From an uncultured Actinomycetes bacterium (GTDB lineage Bacteria; Actinomycetota; Actinomycetes; Actinomycetales; Bifidobacteriaceae), in the NCBI GenBank assembly GCA_900314875.1, contig OMWX01000002.1, positions 428,396 to 492,395 on the forward strand: a stretch of DNA of 64,000 bases, given 5' to 3'. The notes beneath the pieces are model-generated. The model did no database searches and was not told the origin of the DNA. It saw only the letters and a list, made by a program, of their open reading frames with translations. A program made the position numbers and the translations under genes. Positions 8,147 through 17,011 of the stretch are shown one piece after another. Each line of letters begins with the position of its first letter. Positions within the stretch are counted from its first letter, which is position 1.

Positions 8147-10093
8147 ATGGCTGAAACTACAAGCGGAAGACGACGTTTTTCAGACAAATGGGGCAAGCAT
8201 GAGCTTGACGTGCTTGCCGTTCTGTCATCGGCTTTTCCGCAGTGGCTTACTTCCAGACAGATTGCTCAGAGGGTAAAAGCATACGCCGATTCATACGGAG
8301 AACTTGCGGATCAGGCTGCAAAAGCTGCTTTCGCGAAACAATTTCAGCGCGATCGCGCAAAACTTGCAGCTATGGGAATAGCGATTGAATCGCGTCAGCC
8401 GGAATATTCGTCGAAATCCGAAGGACAGGATTTCGCCTCATACAGACTTCAGCTGGGCAGCGAATCAAGAATCAGAATAAAATTCGAACCTGAGGATCTG
8501 CCTGTTCTTGCGGCCGCAAATTATCTTGCGCGTTCCATGTCTTTATCCAGTCAGTCGCAGCAGCTTCGCCGCGAATCGCGCACAAAAGTCAGCAGAACGA
8601 CTCCGCGCGTCCCGCAGGTTCCCGTGCCCGGGCTGGGTTTGGATTCGATAGCTCCAGGATTGGGAACACAGTCAATCCCGGACATTTTGGTAAAAGAAAT
8701 CGAGTCGAGACGTTTTACTGCAACAGTTGATGTTGACGGCGAAGATGTCAACGTCGCTTATACGGATTCGGATGATTTGGCCACGTACGTGCTCGAACAT
8801 CCCGGAGCATATGTGAAAAATCCCGTAGAAGCCGCAGATTCTTATCATCGCAGACTCGAAGCCGCAACAATGCTCGAATCAGCGGATTTCAGTTCCAAAA
8901 CCGATCCTGTTCCCATAGCGGAATATATTGCTCCTCCGCTCGAAGATTTTGATGACGACACGTCTTCGCTTACGGAACGTCGTTCGGTAGTAGCAAGTTT
9001 TCAAACCGGTTCCGAAGTTGACAGACGTCTTCGTCTTATGCTTTTCTTGTCTGCGCATTTGGGAGAAGAATTCTCAATCGAAATGCTTGCAGAAAAGTTC
9101 GTCGGAAAAGCGCAGGACGAAGAAGATCTGAAACGCTCGATTGCGGTAATTCACAAAGACATCGGCACGCTTACAACCGTGTCGGATGACGGAGAATTGG
9201 CCGGAAGCCAATTTTTTGACGTCGACTGGTCTCTGCTTGAGGCAGAAGGCATAATATGCGCAACCAATTCGCTGGGATTGGAAAGACTTGCCGGAATTGC
9301 TCCCCAATACTTGAGTATGCTTATGGCTTCCGTAAGTTATCTTGCGCATTCGCCGGTAATGTCCGAGGATTGGCGCAAGCGCGCTGCGAGACTTATGCGC
9401 AGAATGAGGGCGCACAATATTCCGAAAGACACTTTATGGCTGTCCCTTACCGGATACGAACTTGAACCCAGCTGTTATGAAATCGTCAAGGATACGATTG
9501 ATCGCGGATATCTGCTCGATATGGATTATTCCGACGCTTCCGGAAAAATTCGCAGAGCTCTTGTGGCTCCTGCTGAAATTTATGTGGACGAAGGCGTATA
9601 TTATGTCGCTGTCTGGAACGGCGTAACAGACAAAGACAGAATGAATCCGCCAGAAGAAGGCTTGCAGACGGCACAGCAGGCGCTGACTGCCGCGCAGCGA
9701 AAGAATCACCGCGATTGGCAGACTCTGCGCTTAAGCCGAATAGAAAAAGCGCGGCCGGTGCAGCCTTCGTACGAAATTGACATGCCCAATGTTCCTTTGA
9801 GCGAGTTAAGACAGTGGAATGCAGACAATGCGACTAAAGTCGTTTTTGTTACAAATACTGCGGGACTTCCGTTTATACATTCGCTTCAGGATGCGACAGT
9901 AGAGCCGTGGGGCAAAGGCGAAAAAGTGTGTCTTACGGTACAGTCAGATTCGTGGTTCGTGGCTTTCTGCATAGCGCACGCGCGTCATATAAGCGCAGTC
10001 GCTCCCGAGACTTTGCGTACTATGATTATCGCAAGAGCCGAACGCGAACTGAGTCTGGAAGAAAAAAACAAGAAAGAACGCGAAAACGACTGA
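8147..10093 (+). CDS. pafBC: WYL-domain transcriptional regulator, fused PafB/PafC-like
   Basis: A 648-residue protein made of two related halves. Each begins with a winged-helix-like segment (about residues 13-90 and 285-365). The second half carries a WYL-type beta domain around residues 455-495 and ends with a WCX-like region. In mycobacteria PafB and PafC form one transcription activator of the LexA-independent DNA-damage response, and fused versions are known. The neighbourhood supports this reading: it is followed by a small membrane protein and the HelY helicase, the order pafB-pafC-tatA-tatC-helY of M. tuberculosis minus tatC. No proteasome genes are visible nearby. The long Ser/Arg/Pro linker between the halves is not conserved in families I know. 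Confidence 0.78.
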   Translation: MAETTSGRRRFSDKWGKHELDVLAVLSSAFPQWLTSRQIAQRVKAYADSYGELADQAAKAAFAKQFQRDRAKLAAMGIAIESRQPEYSSKSEGQDFASYRLQLGSESRIRIKFEPEDLPVLAAANYLARSMSLSSQSQQLRRESRTKVSRTTPRVPQVPVPGLGLDSIAPGLGTQSIPDILVKEIESRRFTATVDVDGEDVNVAYTDSDDLATYVLEHPGAYVKNPVEAADSYHRRLEAATMLESADFSSKTDPVPIAEYIAPPLEDFDDDTSSLTERRSVVASFQTGSEVDRRLRLMLFLSAHLGEEFSIEMLAEKFVGKAQDEEDLKRSIAVIHKDIGTLTTVSDDGELAGSQFFDVDWSLLEAEGIICATNSLGLERLAGIAPQYLSMLMASVSYLAHSPVMSEDWRKRAARLMRRMRAHNIPKDTLWLSLTGYELEPSCYEIVKDTIDRGYLLDMDYSDASGKIRRALVAPAEIYVDEGVYYVAVWNGVTDKDRMNPPEEGLQTAQQALTAAQRKNHRDWQTLRLSRIEKARPVQPSYEIDMPNVPLSELRQWNADNATKVVFVTNTAGLPFIHSLQDATVEPWGKGEKVCLTVQSDSWFVAFCIAHARHISAVAPETLRTMIIARAERELSLEEKNKKEREND

Positions 10094-10166
10094 TACTGCA
10101 TGACAAAAATATGCTGCAGCAAAGCAAAAAACGGCTAAAAGCATGAAAAGTTCGGAGGTGCGATTA

Positions 10167-10514
10167 ATGCCCGGTTGGATTTGGGTTGTTCTTGTGCTGT
10201 TTTTCTTTGCAATGTTTATATCCGGCGCGATTTATGTTCTTCTGCGTATCAAAAAAGGCATTGAAACGGCAGGACGAACGGGAATGAAAATAAGCAGTTC
10301 GCTGAAAAAACTCGCTGCCGGCGAAGAAAGCGAAAAACAGCGGGAAGCGCCAATTTTTACAAGACCTTTGTCTGAAGCTGCCGAAGCTTATTCCGATGCG
10401 CATGCAGAAAAAATCAGAAGAAAAGATGCAGCTCATCGCAAACATAGAAATATTTGGGCAAAATGGGCCAAAATGCCGCAGGATAATAAATCGGTTCGCC
10501 CGAATAAAAGATAA
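10167..10514 (+). CDS. Small single-span membrane protein in the tatA position
   Basis: A 115-residue protein. The ATG at 10167 is the likely start, because GGAGG lies 8 bases upstream. An ATG at 10143 adds 8 residues without a better site. An N-terminal hydrophobic segment (about residues 3-27) is followed by a basic amphipathic-looking stretch around residues 28-48 and a charged Lys/Arg/Glu-rich tail. It sits between pafBC and helY, where TatA is encoded in mycobacteria. The TM-plus-amphipathic layout recalls TatA, but the FG hinge is missing and no tatC is seen. Homology to TatA is therefore inference only. Confidence 0.6.
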   Translation: MPGWIWVVLVLFFFAMFISGAIYVLLRIKKGIETAGRTGMKISSSLKKLAAGEESEKQREAPIFTRPLSEAAEAYSDAHAEKIRRKDAAHRKHRNIWAKWAKMPQDNKSVRPNKR

Positions 10515-10549
10515 TTAATTCTGACTGAACTTTTTTAACGAGACGATTA

Positions 10550-13159
10550 ATGAAGAGCAAGAATAAAAACAAAAATAAAGCCGGAAAACAGAAACCGGAA
10601 TGCGCGGAAGAAATGATGTCTCCCACGCAAAGATACGCGCAGTTCCGAAGCAGACAGTCGCATTCAAAGTCTCTTGCGGGACGTTTCGAATCAGGACTGC
10701 CTTTTGAAATCGATGATTTTCAGCGCAAAGCGATAAACGCGCTGGAAAACGGTCAAAATGTTCTTGTTGCCGCGCCTACGGGAGCGGGGAAAACCATTAT
10801 AGCCGATTTTGCGGTTTTTCTGGCTCAGCATAATAATGTAAAAGCTTTTTATACTACTCCGATAAAAGCTTTGAGCAATCAGAAATACAATGAATTTGCC
10901 GAAAAATACGGTTCAGACAGGGTAGGACTGCTCACAGGAGATTTGTCCGTGAACTCCGACGCGGATATTGTTGTTATGACAACAGAAGTCCTGCGAAATA
11001 TGCTTTATGAGAAATCGACTTCGCTTGAAACTCTGCATTATGTGATTTTGGACGAAGTTCATTATCTTGCGGATAAATTTCGCGGAGCGGTATGGGAAGA
11101 AGTAATAATTCATCTGCCGCTGCGCGCAAAAATCATAGGATTGTCGGCAACGGTCTCCAATGTTGAGGATTTTTCGGGCTGGATTAAGTCAGTCAGGGGA
11201 GACACTGCGCTTGTCGTAACCGAAAAACGCCCGGTTCCTCTTGTGCAGCATGTTATGACTCAGGCAGACGAAAGAACCGAACCTGAACTTTTCGATTTGT
11301 ACCGAAGCGAAAATTCTTCTCAGGTCAACCCTGAGCTTTTGCGAGAGATTTCGCGTTTGGAAGCTCGCGCAAAAAAGTCAGCCAAACACGAACGCGGCGA
11401 TTCTTATTCGCGCAGGCACAAAGGAGGAATGAAAAAATCTTCAAAGCCTCGCGCTTCGAGACTGCCCGGACAAGATGCGCGCTATGAGCCCAAGCGCTGG
11501 GCGATAGTTGACGAGCTGGATTATCTGGACATGCTTCCCGGAATTTATTTCATATTCTCCAGAAACGGATGCGATCGCGCCGTTGACCAGTGTCTTCGCG
11601 CCGGATTGTGTCTGACAAGCCAAAAAGAAGCAGATGAAATACGGAAGATAACCGATTCAATGCTTTCCGGCAATCTTTCGCCCGAAGATGCTTATGCTCT
11701 GAATGCAAACAAATTTCGTTTTGCGCTTGAGCGCGGTTTTGCCGCTCATCATGCTGCAATGATTGCTCTTTTCAGACAAATAGTAGAAAAACTGTTTGAA
11801 AAAGGGCTTATCAAATGCGTTTTTGCCACTGAAACCCTGGCATTGGGAATCAATATGCCGGCAAGAAGCGTGATTGTCGAAAAAACCGATAAATTTAACG
11901 GAGAGGGGCATGTTCCGCTTACTGCCGGGGAATTTACGCAGCTTACAGGCCGCGCGGGAAGACGCGGAACCGATTCGACGGGACATTCGATAATCGTCGA
12001 TCACAGAGGATTTGTGCCTGCAAATGCGGCTGCGCTGTCTTCAAAGCGAGTTTATCCTCTGCATTCGTGTTTTAAGCCCACGTTCAATATGGCCGTCAAT
12101 CTTTTGTCTTCAAACGATTATTTCACGGCAAGAAACACGCTTGACAGGTCTTTCGCGCAGTGGGAGGCCGATGAATCGGCACAGAATTTAAGCAGTCTGA
12201 TTGCGTCAAAACAGAGAACTGCCGATGATTATGCTCAGGCTTTTGCGTGCGACAAGGGCAACTTTGAAGAATTTATGCTTCTTCGCATGGAACTTTCCGA
12301 ATTGGAAAAAGCCGAAAGACGAAAGCTTAAATCGCAGATTTTCTCTTCTGACGAAGAAAAGAAAGCCGCATGGAAAGCTCTTGACAAGAAGATAACGGAA
12401 ACAAGACAGAAAGAACAGACGCATCCGTGCCGCAGCTGTCCCGATTTGCAAGACCATTTGAGATGGGGGCACAGATGGACGAAAACGATTCGAGAACTGC
12501 AAAAGCTTAAAAAGCGTTATGATGTGGAAACAACTTCTATTTCAAAACGTTTTGACAACATCTGCAAAGTATTGACAGAACTGGGATATATCGAAAAAGA
12601 CGCGAGTGTGCCGCTTAGAGATAAATATCTGCTTACAGACAAAGGACAGCTTTTGCGCAGACTCTACAGCGAACAGGATATAGTCGTCGCGCAATGTCTG
12701 ACGCAAGGCTGTCTGGATAATCTCGACCCCCAAAGTCTTGCAGCCGTATGTTCGGGATTTATTTATGAAGCGCGGCGGGGAAGCACCGGATTCCCCGCAC
12801 ATTTCCCCGGAGGTTTAAAGGGCGCGATTTACAATGCAGTTCAAGATGTTCGAAAGACTTCGGCGCAGGTTCATATTTTGTGCGAAGGTTATGCGGCAGA
12901 CGATATTCCGAATCCCGATTTTTCTGTCGTCGATGTCATTTTCGACTGGACAAGCGGAAAAGATCTGTATGAAATTATCGAAAACTCCGATTTTACCGGC
13001 GGCGATTTCGTGCGCACCTGCAAACGGCTTGCGGATCTGCTCGGACAGATTGCGGACGGGGCGAATTACGTCGGCGCAGACAAAGTCGCGCAGGCGGCAA
13101 TTCAGGCTTTGAAACTTATCGATCGGGGAATCGTTGCTTATTCCGGAATAGAAAAATAG
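10550..13159 (+). CDS. helY: HelY-like DEAD/DEAH-box (Ski2-type) RNA helicase
   Basis: An 869-residue ATP-dependent helicase of the Ski2/Mtr4-like superfamily 2 group. Motif I APTGAGKT is near residues 75-82, motif II DEVH at 168-171, motif III SAT follows, and motif VI QLTGRAGRRG is near 463-472. A long C-terminal domain with a Cys-containing segment (CRSCP) follows, as in HelY proteins. Length is close to the 906 residues of the mycobacterial protein. Its position after pafBC and the small membrane protein supports the name. The role is probably RNA processing or decay, but its substrates are not known. Confidence 0.88.
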   Translation: MKSKNKNKNKAGKQKPECAEEMMSPTQRYAQFRSRQSHSKSLAGRFESGLPFEIDDFQRKAINALENGQNVLVAAPTGAGKTIIADFAVFLAQHNNVKAFYTTPIKALSNQKYNEFAEKYGSDRVGLLTGDLSVNSDADIVVMTTEVLRNMLYEKSTSLETLHYVILDEVHYLADKFRGAVWEEVIIHLPLRAKIIGLSATVSNVEDFSGWIKSVRGDTALVVTEKRPVPLVQHVMTQADERTEPELFDLYRSENSSQVNPELLREISRLEARAKKSAKHERGDSYSRRHKGGMKKSSKPRASRLPGQDARYEPKRWAIVDELDYLDMLPGIYFIFSRNGCDRAVDQCLRAGLCLTSQKEADEIRKITDSMLSGNLSPEDAYALNANKFRFALERGFAAHHAAMIALFRQIVEKLFEKGLIKCVFATETLALGINMPARSVIVEKTDKFNGEGHVPLTAGEFTQLTGRAGRRGTDSTGHSIIVDHRGFVPANAAALSSKRVYPLHSCFKPTFNMAVNLLSSNDYFTARNTLDRSFAQWEADESAQNLSSLIASKQRTADDYAQAFACDKGNFEEFMLLRMELSELEKAERRKLKSQIFSSDEEKKAAWKALDKKITETRQKEQTHPCRSCPDLQDHLRWGHRWTKTIRELQKLKKRYDVETTSISKRFDNICKVLTELGYIEKDASVPLRDKYLLTDKGQLLRRLYSEQDIVVAQCLTQGCLDNLDPQSLAAVCSGFIYEARRGSTGFPAHFPGGLKGAIYNAVQDVRKTSAQVHILCEGYAADDIPNPDFSVVDVIFDWTSGKDLYEIIENSDFTGGDFVRTCKRLADLLGQIADGANYVGADKVAQAAIQALKLIDRGIVAYSGIEK

Positions 13160-13213
13160 CATTTTGCGTTTTATCGGGCGCGAAATTTTCTGTAAAATTA
13201 TAAATAAATAAAT

Positions 13214-13236
13214 AAAAAAAAAAAAAAAAAAAAAAA
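13214..13236 (+). repeat. 23-A homopolymer preceded by (TAAA) repeats, upstream of rbpA
   Basis: An uninterrupted run of 23 A residues follows a TAAATAAATAAATAAA tract starting at 13201. It lies 75 bases before the rbpA start and 55 bases after the helY stop. It could be slippage-prone or an A-tract UP element. Confidence 0.9.
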
Positions 13237-13311
13237 TTCGTCATACATATATATTCTGTTTTTGCTATTATTTACAAGGACACGAATTACGGGAGGAAAA
13301 GGAAAAAATTG

Positions 13312-13656
13312 GTGGAACGCAGTCTTAAAGGCATGAGTATCGGCGCAAAATCGCTGGAATCTGACGACAACGTCGATTTTGCGGATCGCAAAGACGTAGC
13401 TTACGTATGCGCGGACGGTCACAAAACCATAATTCCTCTGGCGGCCGAAGCCGATGCGCCGGCACAGTGGGAGTGCAGATGCGGAAAAATCGCTTATAAT
13501 GAAGAAGACAGCGACGCAAAAAAGGATTTCGACGGCAAACCCGTGCGAACTCATTGGGACATGCTTTTGGAACGCCGCAGCGAGGAAGAACTGAAGAAGC
13601 TGCTTGAAAAAAGACTGCAAATGCACAGGGAAGGCTGGTTCCCGGATTACGAATAA
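13312..13656 (+). CDS. rbpA: RNA polymerase-binding protein RbpA
   Basis: A 114-residue actinobacterial transcription factor that binds the beta prime subunit and group I sigma factors to stabilise open promoter complexes. The sequence RSLKGMSIGAKSLESDD near the N-terminus is the family hallmark. A Cys/His cluster (YVC, GH, WECRCG) forms the zinc-like core. The C-terminal sigma-interaction domain contains RTHWDMLLERR and ends in a short acidic tail. GTG at 13312 lies 8 bases after AAGGA. TTG at 13309 is an alternative that would match the usual M-A-x-R start length. Confidence 0.92.
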   Translation: MERSLKGMSIGAKSLESDDNVDFADRKDVAYVCADGHKTIIPLAAEADAPAQWECRCGKIAYNEEDSDAKKDFDGKPVRTHWDMLLERRSEEELKKLLEKRLQMHREGWFPDYE

Positions 13657-13756
13657 GTGACACGCCGCAACAGTGCTGTTCTCCGTGCTGTTCTGCGCGC
13701 AAATAAACGCAATTTTATATAAGATTTATCTTTAAAGCACTGAAATGAGGCTTAAC

Positions 13757-14461
13757 ATGACACATCCGACGCGAATTGCTCTGCTCGATTTGGACGGAAC
13801 TCTTACGGAATCTCATATGGGAATTCAGGAATCAGCAAAAATTGCTTACAGGCATTTCAACAAAATGTTTCCCGCACAGACAGAGTTTGACACGTTTATC
13901 GGACCTCCGCTGTACGACTCATTTATTTCTCACGGTTTTTCGACCCCGGAAGAAGCAAATGAGGCAGTAAATATTTACCGCAAGGCATATACGACACCGA
14001 CTTTTGAAAATCCGAACAAAAGAGGCGAACTGCTGCCCGGAATGTTCCTGAATAACATGTATGAGGGAATTCTGTCTGCTTTGGACGATATGAAAAAAGA
14101 AGGTTATATTCTGGCTCTGGCAACCTGCAAACCGGAACCGCAGGCAAAACGCATAAACGATTATTTCGGATTTTCGAAAACAATAGATTACGTTTTCGGA
14201 GCAAGCCTTGACAATTCTCGCATTCACAAAGATCAAATTATCAGCTATGCGCTGAAAAATCTTAACTTTGATTCTTCGCAGGACAAAGCTGTTATGGTCG
14301 GAGATCGCGGAACGGATGTTACGGCCGCACATAAATTTCAAATTCCTTGTATCGGAGTCAAATGGGGATATGCTCAGCCTTCAGAATTGGAAGACGTTGA
14401 ATCCGAAATGATTATCGATTCGGTTTCTCAGCTTCCCGAAGCCGTAAAAAAGTTTCTGTAA
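13757..14461 (+). CDS. HAD-family phosphatase, phosphoglycolate-phosphatase-like
   Basis: A 234-residue haloacid dehalogenase-type hydrolase. The catalytic DLDGT with nucleophile Asp11 and acid/base Asp13 is at the N-terminus. An alpha-helical cap follows, then the motif with Lys, and GDRGTD near residues 182-187 supplies the metal-binding acids. The subgroup resembles Gph/PgmB-like phosphatases, and the substrate cannot be read from the sequence. ATG 13757 has GAGG 6 bases upstream. ATG 13745 has none. Confidence 0.85.
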   Translation: MTHPTRIALLDLDGTLTESHMGIQESAKIAYRHFNKMFPAQTEFDTFIGPPLYDSFISHGFSTPEEANEAVNIYRKAYTTPTFENPNKRGELLPGMFLNNMYEGILSALDDMKKEGYILALATCKPEPQAKRINDYFGFSKTIDYVFGASLDNSRIHKDQIISYALKNLNFDSSQDKAVMVGDRGTDVTAAHKFQIPCIGVKWGYAQPSELEDVESEMIIDSVSQLPEAVKKFL

Positions 14462-14509
14462 ATGCAGTTTTAACAAAACTTTTATTCGTTTGAGCAAAAA
14501 TATTTGAAC

Positions 14510-14571
14510 AAATCCTTTCGGTTTTTCTGAACAGACTTTTTCTGAACAGATTCAGCGAAAGGATTTTTTGT
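14510..14571 (+). terminator. Intrinsic terminator containing a 15-bp tandem duplication
   Basis: AAATCCTTTCG (14510-14520) pairs with CGAAAGGATTT (14556-14566), followed by more Ts. The loop contains two copies of TTTTTCTGAACAGA (14522-14535 and 14537-14550), and the second CTGAA can pair with TTCAG to lengthen the stem. Confidence 0.75.
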
Positions 14572-14836
14572 TTAAAAACCGAAATTATCTCAAAGAAAGA
14601 CTGCAGACAAAACAGGTTAATTTGAGTTCTCAATCTTTTGATAATACTTTGAATAATGCTGAGATATGCTGAGATATTTCGATATGCAGAGAGAAAAATT
14701 ATAGATAAAGCCGCTTCTCAAAGTCTCTCATTTATAAAGCCGATAATGTACGTTATGTCAGATTTGAATCAAATTTTACTATTCGTCTTATTATTCGAGC
14801 ATTTTTCGTGCGCTTCCCCGACACGTATAACGAACT
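14572..14836. other. Spacer between convergent genes
   Basis: Non-coding as far as I can see. A short tandem duplication of ATGCTGAGAT lies near 14657-14677. No T-rich hairpin for the minus-strand gene ending at 14837 was found. Confidence 0.4.
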
Positions 14837-15478
14837 TTACCCAGCTTTTTTTGCTCTGCGCTGCGCAAGCTCGTCATTCATCTGCGAATACATTCGCGTT
14901 CTGTATTCGCGAATATCGACGCAAGGTTTGTCTTTAAGTTCTTCATCGACTGCCGTGCGCAAAGCTCCGACTGAAACTCCGAAAACTGCTTTTCCGCCTC
15001 GTATCAGATCGAGAACCTGCATATCGGATACGCATTCATAAACTTGTTTTCCGTCGCATAAAATCGTTACGCGCGAAAGCTGTCCTGCAGTTCGAGACTG
15101 CATAAAACGAATTGCTTCAGCAACATTTGCCAAATTCACGCCGATATCAAGCAGTTTTTTTGACACGGCAAGGATAAGAATATCTTTAAACGAATACAGA
15201 CGCCGTGACCCCGAGCCGCGAGACGGAGTCACCGACGGCTGAACAAGACCTTTCCTTGCCCAATAATCAAGCTGCCTGTAGGTAATTCCCGCAACGGAAC
15301 TTGCGACTGTCCCCCTGTATCCTTTGTCAAATTCCGGATCAAAATCAGGAAACAGTTCTCCCTGCACAAAAACAGCCGACGAATCAAAATCTTTCGGGTT
15401 CGCGCGCAGACTCAGCTTCGGCGCAAGCTTTTTTTTGTTTTCCGCGCGATTTTTCCCGGTTTTTCTTTCAGAAGACAT
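14837..15478 (-). CDS. MerR-family transcriptional regulator, Rv1828-like
   Basis: A 213-residue protein. A winged-helix MerR DNA-binding domain spans about residues 53-125 (GYRG, then YRQLDYWARKGLV and SRRLYSFKDIL). It is preceded by a basic unstructured N-terminus and followed by a C-terminal effector or dimerisation region. Unlike metal-sensing MerR proteins it lacks a Cys cluster. It lies downstream of the FHA-protein gene, as Rv1828 does beside garA in mycobacteria. The ligand is unknown. No strong ribosome-binding site is seen before the ATG. Confidence 0.85.
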   Translation of the reverse strand: MSSERKTGKNRAENKKKLAPKLSLRANPKDFDSSAVFVQGELFPDFDPEFDKGYRGTVASSVAGITYRQLDYWARKGLVQPSVTPSRGSGSRRLYSFKDILILAVSKKLLDIGVNLANVAEAIRFMQSRTAGQLSRVTILCDGKQVYECVSDMQVLDLIRGGKAVFGVSVGALRTAVDEELKDKPCVDIREYRTRMYSQMNDELAQRRAKKAG

Positions 15479-15515
15479 GCGCTATCTTACGTTTGCGTAT
15501 TTTTCGCGTGACAGT

Positions 15516-15959
15516 TTATTGAATCGCTGATGAATTCGTAAAAAATGCAAGACGGAATTTCCCTATCATCAATTCGTCTCCGTCAGAAAGTTTTGCGCTG
15601 TCGACACGCTGACGATTTACGTATGTTCCGTTCAAAGAACCCTTGTCATAAATGTAAAATTCGCCGTTTTCGCGTCTGAATTCGGCATGAGTGCGCGAAA
15701 CTGTGGAATCATCAAGTATTATATCTTCTTTCGGATCTCGCCCCGCCGTAACGATATCCTCATCCAAAAGATACCTGGACCCGGACATTGCTCCGCGCGT
15801 AGAAATAAGCAGAGCCGTGCCTGCGGGCAGATTCTTAATCGTGTCTATATCTTCGGATGTGAGAGGTCTGTCTGACGTAACAGTAACAGGAGCCTGCTGA
15901 TATACGGGAATGCTGCCGATGTTCGTCGTCTCTCCCGCTGAGGGAATAGGTTCGTTCAT
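15516..15959 (-). CDS. garA: FHA-domain regulator, GarA/OdhI-like
   Basis: A 147-residue protein. The C-terminal FHA phosphothreonine-binding domain has AGRD (72-75), VSRTHAE (87-93) and GSLNGTYVN (107-115). The N-terminal tail contains Glu10-Thr11-Thr12, matching the ETT site that PknG and PknB phosphorylate in mycobacterial GarA and corynebacterial OdhI, although the next residue is Asn rather than Ser. In those organisms it switches flux at 2-oxoglutarate by acting on KGD, glutamate dehydrogenase and glutamate synthase. GGAG lies 7 bases before the ATG at 15959. An open frame further upstream overlaps the DUF881 gene and is ignored. Confidence 0.9.
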   Translation of the reverse strand: MNEPIPSAGETTNIGSIPVYQQAPVTVTSDRPLTSEDIDTIKNLPAGTALLISTRGAMSGSRYLLDEDIVTAGRDPKEDIILDDSTVSRTHAEFRRENGEFYIYDKGSLNGTYVNRQRVDSAKLSDGDELMIGKFRLAFFTNSSAIQ

Positions 15960-15963
15960 ATTC

Positions 15964-16953
15964 TTACTCCAAAATCTTCGCGTACCTGTACTCGCCCGTT
16001 TCATGCGTCGAATTGATTTCCACATTATCCGATGATGAAACGTTAAGCGTCGCGCCGAACTGCACACGCAGTCTCGAACCGACGCCTCCGGATATCTGCA
16101 GCGCATTTTGCAAAGCCGAGGCATCCCCTATGGCTTTAACCGTCACGGGAAATGAAATCTTCGTACCGTCACATTCTATACCATCAACGGTATCAACAAC
16201 ATAAGTGGATGTAACAGCTCTTACTGTTCCCAGTTCTATTGCTTCCGCGCCCGCATTTCGCAGCTCATTTATAAGCGTATACATTGTGGCCGCATCGATA
16301 TTCTTGGAATTTCCCTGAGAAATTGTCGCAACAATTCCCGGACCGTATGCCGCAAGCCTTCCCGAAGCTATTCCCGACACTTGTGCCTTCTCTTTTGCAA
16401 GTCTTTCTATTTCAGACTGCTTATTAACCGAGTTGCGAATGCTTTCCAGCTGAGATGCAAGACTTTCCTTCTGAAGAGTCAATTTGGAAATTTGCGAATT
16501 CGTCTCATCCAAAAGTCTTACAAGCTCGTCTTCGCTCAGCGATTCGTATGAAGTTTCGCGCGAATGAGTCTGAGCCATATAACTGAAGCCGATAACTATA
16601 GACATAAGAAAAATCAAAATAAAAGCAGCAAGACGATCAGAGCGCGTCTTGTCTGTTATTTTAATTCCGGATTTGCGGCTTCGCGGAGAGAATGAGGAGC
16701 CGCGACGCGCGTCTTTGCGGCGCACGACAGGGAAAGAACCTGTAATTGCTTCATCGTTTCCCAGATCCTGTTCGTTGCGCGCAAAAAACTGAGAAACGGG
16801 ATCAGTTCCGCGCTTCGGTTTTATTTTGCGCACAGAGCTGCCGCGTTTTGTTCCCGCAATTGCAGTCTGTCCCGGTGCGGACGCCGGCGCGTGCCTTACT
16901 GCAGATTCCAATGCCGATTTTGTGTCCGCTGCGGGTCGTTCATCCGCTGTCAC
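15964..16953 (-). CDS. DUF881-family membrane protein
   Basis: A 329-residue protein. A long basic cytoplasmic N-terminus precedes one transmembrane helix at about residues 108-127, then a coiled coil (about 140-190) and a C-terminal DUF881 domain (PGIVATI, INELRNAGAEAI, AIGDASALQNAL). Related proteins next to cell-division genes are thought to act in envelope or division processes, without proven activity. GTG at 16953 is chosen because AGGAG lies 8 bases upstream. The TTG at 16974 would overlap this site. It is followed within 4 bases by garA. Confidence 0.88.
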   Translation of the reverse strand: MTADERPAADTKSALESAVRHAPASAPGQTAIAGTKRGSSVRKIKPKRGTDPVSQFFARNEQDLGNDEAITGSFPVVRRKDARRGSSFSPRSRKSGIKITDKTRSDRLAAFILIFLMSIVIGFSYMAQTHSRETSYESLSEDELVRLLDETNSQISKLTLQKESLASQLESIRNSVNKQSEIERLAKEKAQVSGIASGRLAAYGPGIVATISQGNSKNIDAATMYTLINELRNAGAEAIELGTVRAVTSTYVVDTVDGIECDGTKISFPVTVKAIGDASALQNALQISGGVGSRLRVQFGATLNVSSSDNVEINSTHETGEYRYAKILE

Positions 16954-17011
16954 GCGCGAAACTCCTTTCTTCAAATTCTGACAATCAAACTCTGAATAGT
17001 TTTACATAATC

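Noticed and set aside
14462..14836. CRISPR-like tandem repeats near 14522-14550
   Set aside because: Only two 14-bp copies one base apart within a terminator loop, with no spacers or cas genes.
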